From Opisthocomus hoazin (Eukaryota > Chordata > Aves > Opisthocomiformes > Opisthocomidae): a stretch of DNA of 64,000 bases. The notes below the pieces were generated by a model. It saw nothing but the letters and a program-made list of their open reading frames with translations. It was not told the DNA's origin and made no database searches. Within the stretch, counting starts at the first letter, position 1. Each line of letters starts with the position of its first letter. The stretch covers positions 75,630,504-75,694,503 of the forward strand of contig NC_134414.1 in NCBI RefSeq assembly GCF_030867145.1. The letters are read 5' to 3'. A program made the position numbers and the translations under genes. Positions 62,365-64,000 of the stretch are shown here, piece after piece.

Positions 62365-62705
62365 TAGAGAGGCACGAGAAAAAAGGTGGCCTTACTGCTG
62401 TCTTCAGCTGCCAAATGGGAGGGCACAGAGATGATGGAGAAAGACTTATCTTTGAGGTGTATAATAATTGGACAGGAGGCAACAGACACAAGTTGCAACA
62501 AGAGAAATTCTCATTAGATGTTAGTGAAAAAGTTTGCACTGTAAGAGTGGTCAAACACTGGAGCACATGGTCCAGAAAGGTTGTGGATTCTCTGTCTACA
62601 ACGTCCTGAGCAACCTGGCCTTGACTGGCTCTGTTTGAGCAGGGTGTGGGATCAGATGACTCCCAGGGGTCCCTTCCAACCCTGTGGGATTCTGCAATCC
62701 TCTCA
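62365..62705 (+). mobile_element. CR1 LINE 3' fragment, plus orientation
   Basis: The plus strand reads the older CR1 form: GGTGGCCTTACTGCTGTCTT, GATGGAGAAAGACT, AACACTGGAGCAC-type and CCCAGGGGTCCCTTCCAACC to a decayed tail near GATTCTGCAATCC. It is more diverged than the neighbour at 60.4-62.3 kb, lies only about 60 bp from it and points the opposite way. Confidence 0.85.
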
Positions 62706-64000
62706 TTCCGTGCTAAGAGGGATGGAAGAGAAGAAATGATGGAATGGAAGAAACAGCAAAATGAAGTGATAACTACTGCTTTGGTGCTCTATGAGCAAGC
62801 TCTTTCAGACCTTTGGTGATTTGATATGCATCCACACAAAGTGAGAAGGACATAATCCTGCAGGTGAGAATATATTTTATGGCCTATCACCTTAGGCAGA
62901 AAACTGTCTGGGTAGGCACATTTAGTCTGCACACTCCATGCCCCCAGACTGCAAATGGTGCAGTGCATGTGGTATGTGAGGGTCAGGGAGCAGGACAGAG
63001 GCTGCCACAGTGAAACCCAACGGTGTCTTCAGCTTCAATGCACAAATCTTGGCAGGTCTATCTCTGTCCTACTGGCATACGGGGTGAGATCTAAGGGGAC
63101 TTTCCAGAGGCTCTTAAATCAATTTGTTACCAAATAGAGGGGAAATTTTGAGTGATTTCCCAAATCGCTTTTGCCAGCTGCCTTAGAGCTCACAAAAATA
63201 CTTTCCAAAAGGGCATTTGTCTCATTGAATAAGTATTTATAGATATCTAGATACAGTTATTTCGCACACACGTATAATCTACGTACACACATGCAAACAA
63301 AAAAGCAGACTCAGACACCTATATCTCAAGCTTCATCAAGACTCAAGAATTTTTAGAAAAATTTCCTTGGGCATATACTATCAGATTTCTTTCAACTCAT
63401 GTAAGAAAATTAAGTGTTAAGTTCTTTGAAGTAGGCACTGCCATTTCTGATACATTTTTACGTTGCCTACTATGTTCAAGATCCATTTTAGCTGAGATGA
63501 TGAGGCAATGAGTCTACTACACAGATTTGAAATATTGGAAGCTGATCATTCTGATGTAAATGTCAAGATGGTCAACATAATTTTTAGAAAGGAAATATTA
63601 ATATTTCCTAGATGTACACTTCTCAGTTGGTACCCTATATCATCTTATTTCTCTCCTTTGTTTATTATTCTGACAAATTATTTGGCTTCAAGTGAAATAT
63701 ACAATAAACTCTGGAGTCCTTCACTTAATTCTGCAAGGGCATTTGATTCTTGTCCACAGGTTCTGTTGAACACTTTAGGAGAATGAAGTTAAAATGTTGG
63801 ATATGCTCTATTATTCTCTGCAAAAGGACTGGCAAAATTCAACTTCCTACTCTAATCTTCCACGGGTAAATTAGGGATCTTGTAAAAGGCTAACTGTGAC
63901 ATCTCAGTTGGTGTTAGAGATTTCCTGTGCATGGCGTGGCTTTTTTTCCATCTGAATCCACTGAGCATCCTGGTAGCTTTAACAGCCTTTGTATGGGCTC
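62706..64000. other. Right end of window, nothing assigned
   Basis: AT-rich sequence on the expected IL18RAP side. I saw no immunoglobulin, transmembrane or other exon on either strand, no CR1 and no tandem array. Confidence 0.5.

Noticed and set aside
1-64000. CRISPR arrays, bacterial operons, tRNA or rRNA genes
   Set aside because: None seen; the exon-intron structure and CR1 content mark vertebrate nuclear DNA.

Overview
This is a vertebrate nuclear window, almost certainly from a bird. Genes are cut into short exons by kilobase-scale introns, and the interspersed repeats are dominated by CR1 LINEs ending in the avian CR1 3' tail (repeats of ATTCTRTGA). The gene pair seen is the IL18RAP - SLC9A4 block of the amniote IL1-receptor cluster. 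I cannot name the species.

Both recognised genes read on the minus strand, so the window runs backwards relative to transcription. At the right, 57,141-58,349 holds the last two coding exons of IL18RAP, the accessory (beta) chain of the IL-18 receptor. They carry the whole cytoplasmic TIR domain; the earlier exons were not found here. About 2.5 kb downstream starts SLC9A4 (NHE4, a Na+/H+ exchanger), which occupies 19,263-54,652. I traced all 12 coding exons by family homology and splice signals. All 11 junctions keep phase, and the exons sum to 2,340 nt, or 780 codons including the stop (779 aa). Exon 9 (26,568-26,658) sits in a very GC-rich pocket and has few conserved residues, so it is easy to miss.

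The left part, 1-18.5 kb, has no exon I can support. It holds short CR1 tails, a probable MIR fossil, an AAT microsatellite and two GC-rich patches. The neighbour expected from synteny, SLC9A2, is not visible and should lie left of the window.

Repeats: I recognise at least ten CR1 copies in both orientations. One large copy (60.4-62.3 kb) keeps a nearly open reverse-transcriptase region with one frame break. One older copy (39.2-40.4 kb) appears to have lost most of its RT internally. Two CR1 copies sit within about 55-70 bp of the two ends of SLC9A4 intron 8. Intron 2 carries a polypurine repeat that changes from a 5-bp to a 6-bp unit.

No new gene system, CRISPR array, tRNA or rRNA was found. 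The observations most worth checking are the diverged GC-rich exon 9, the CR1 copies crowding intron 8, the inverted CR1 pair beside IL18RAP, and a few unassigned patches.
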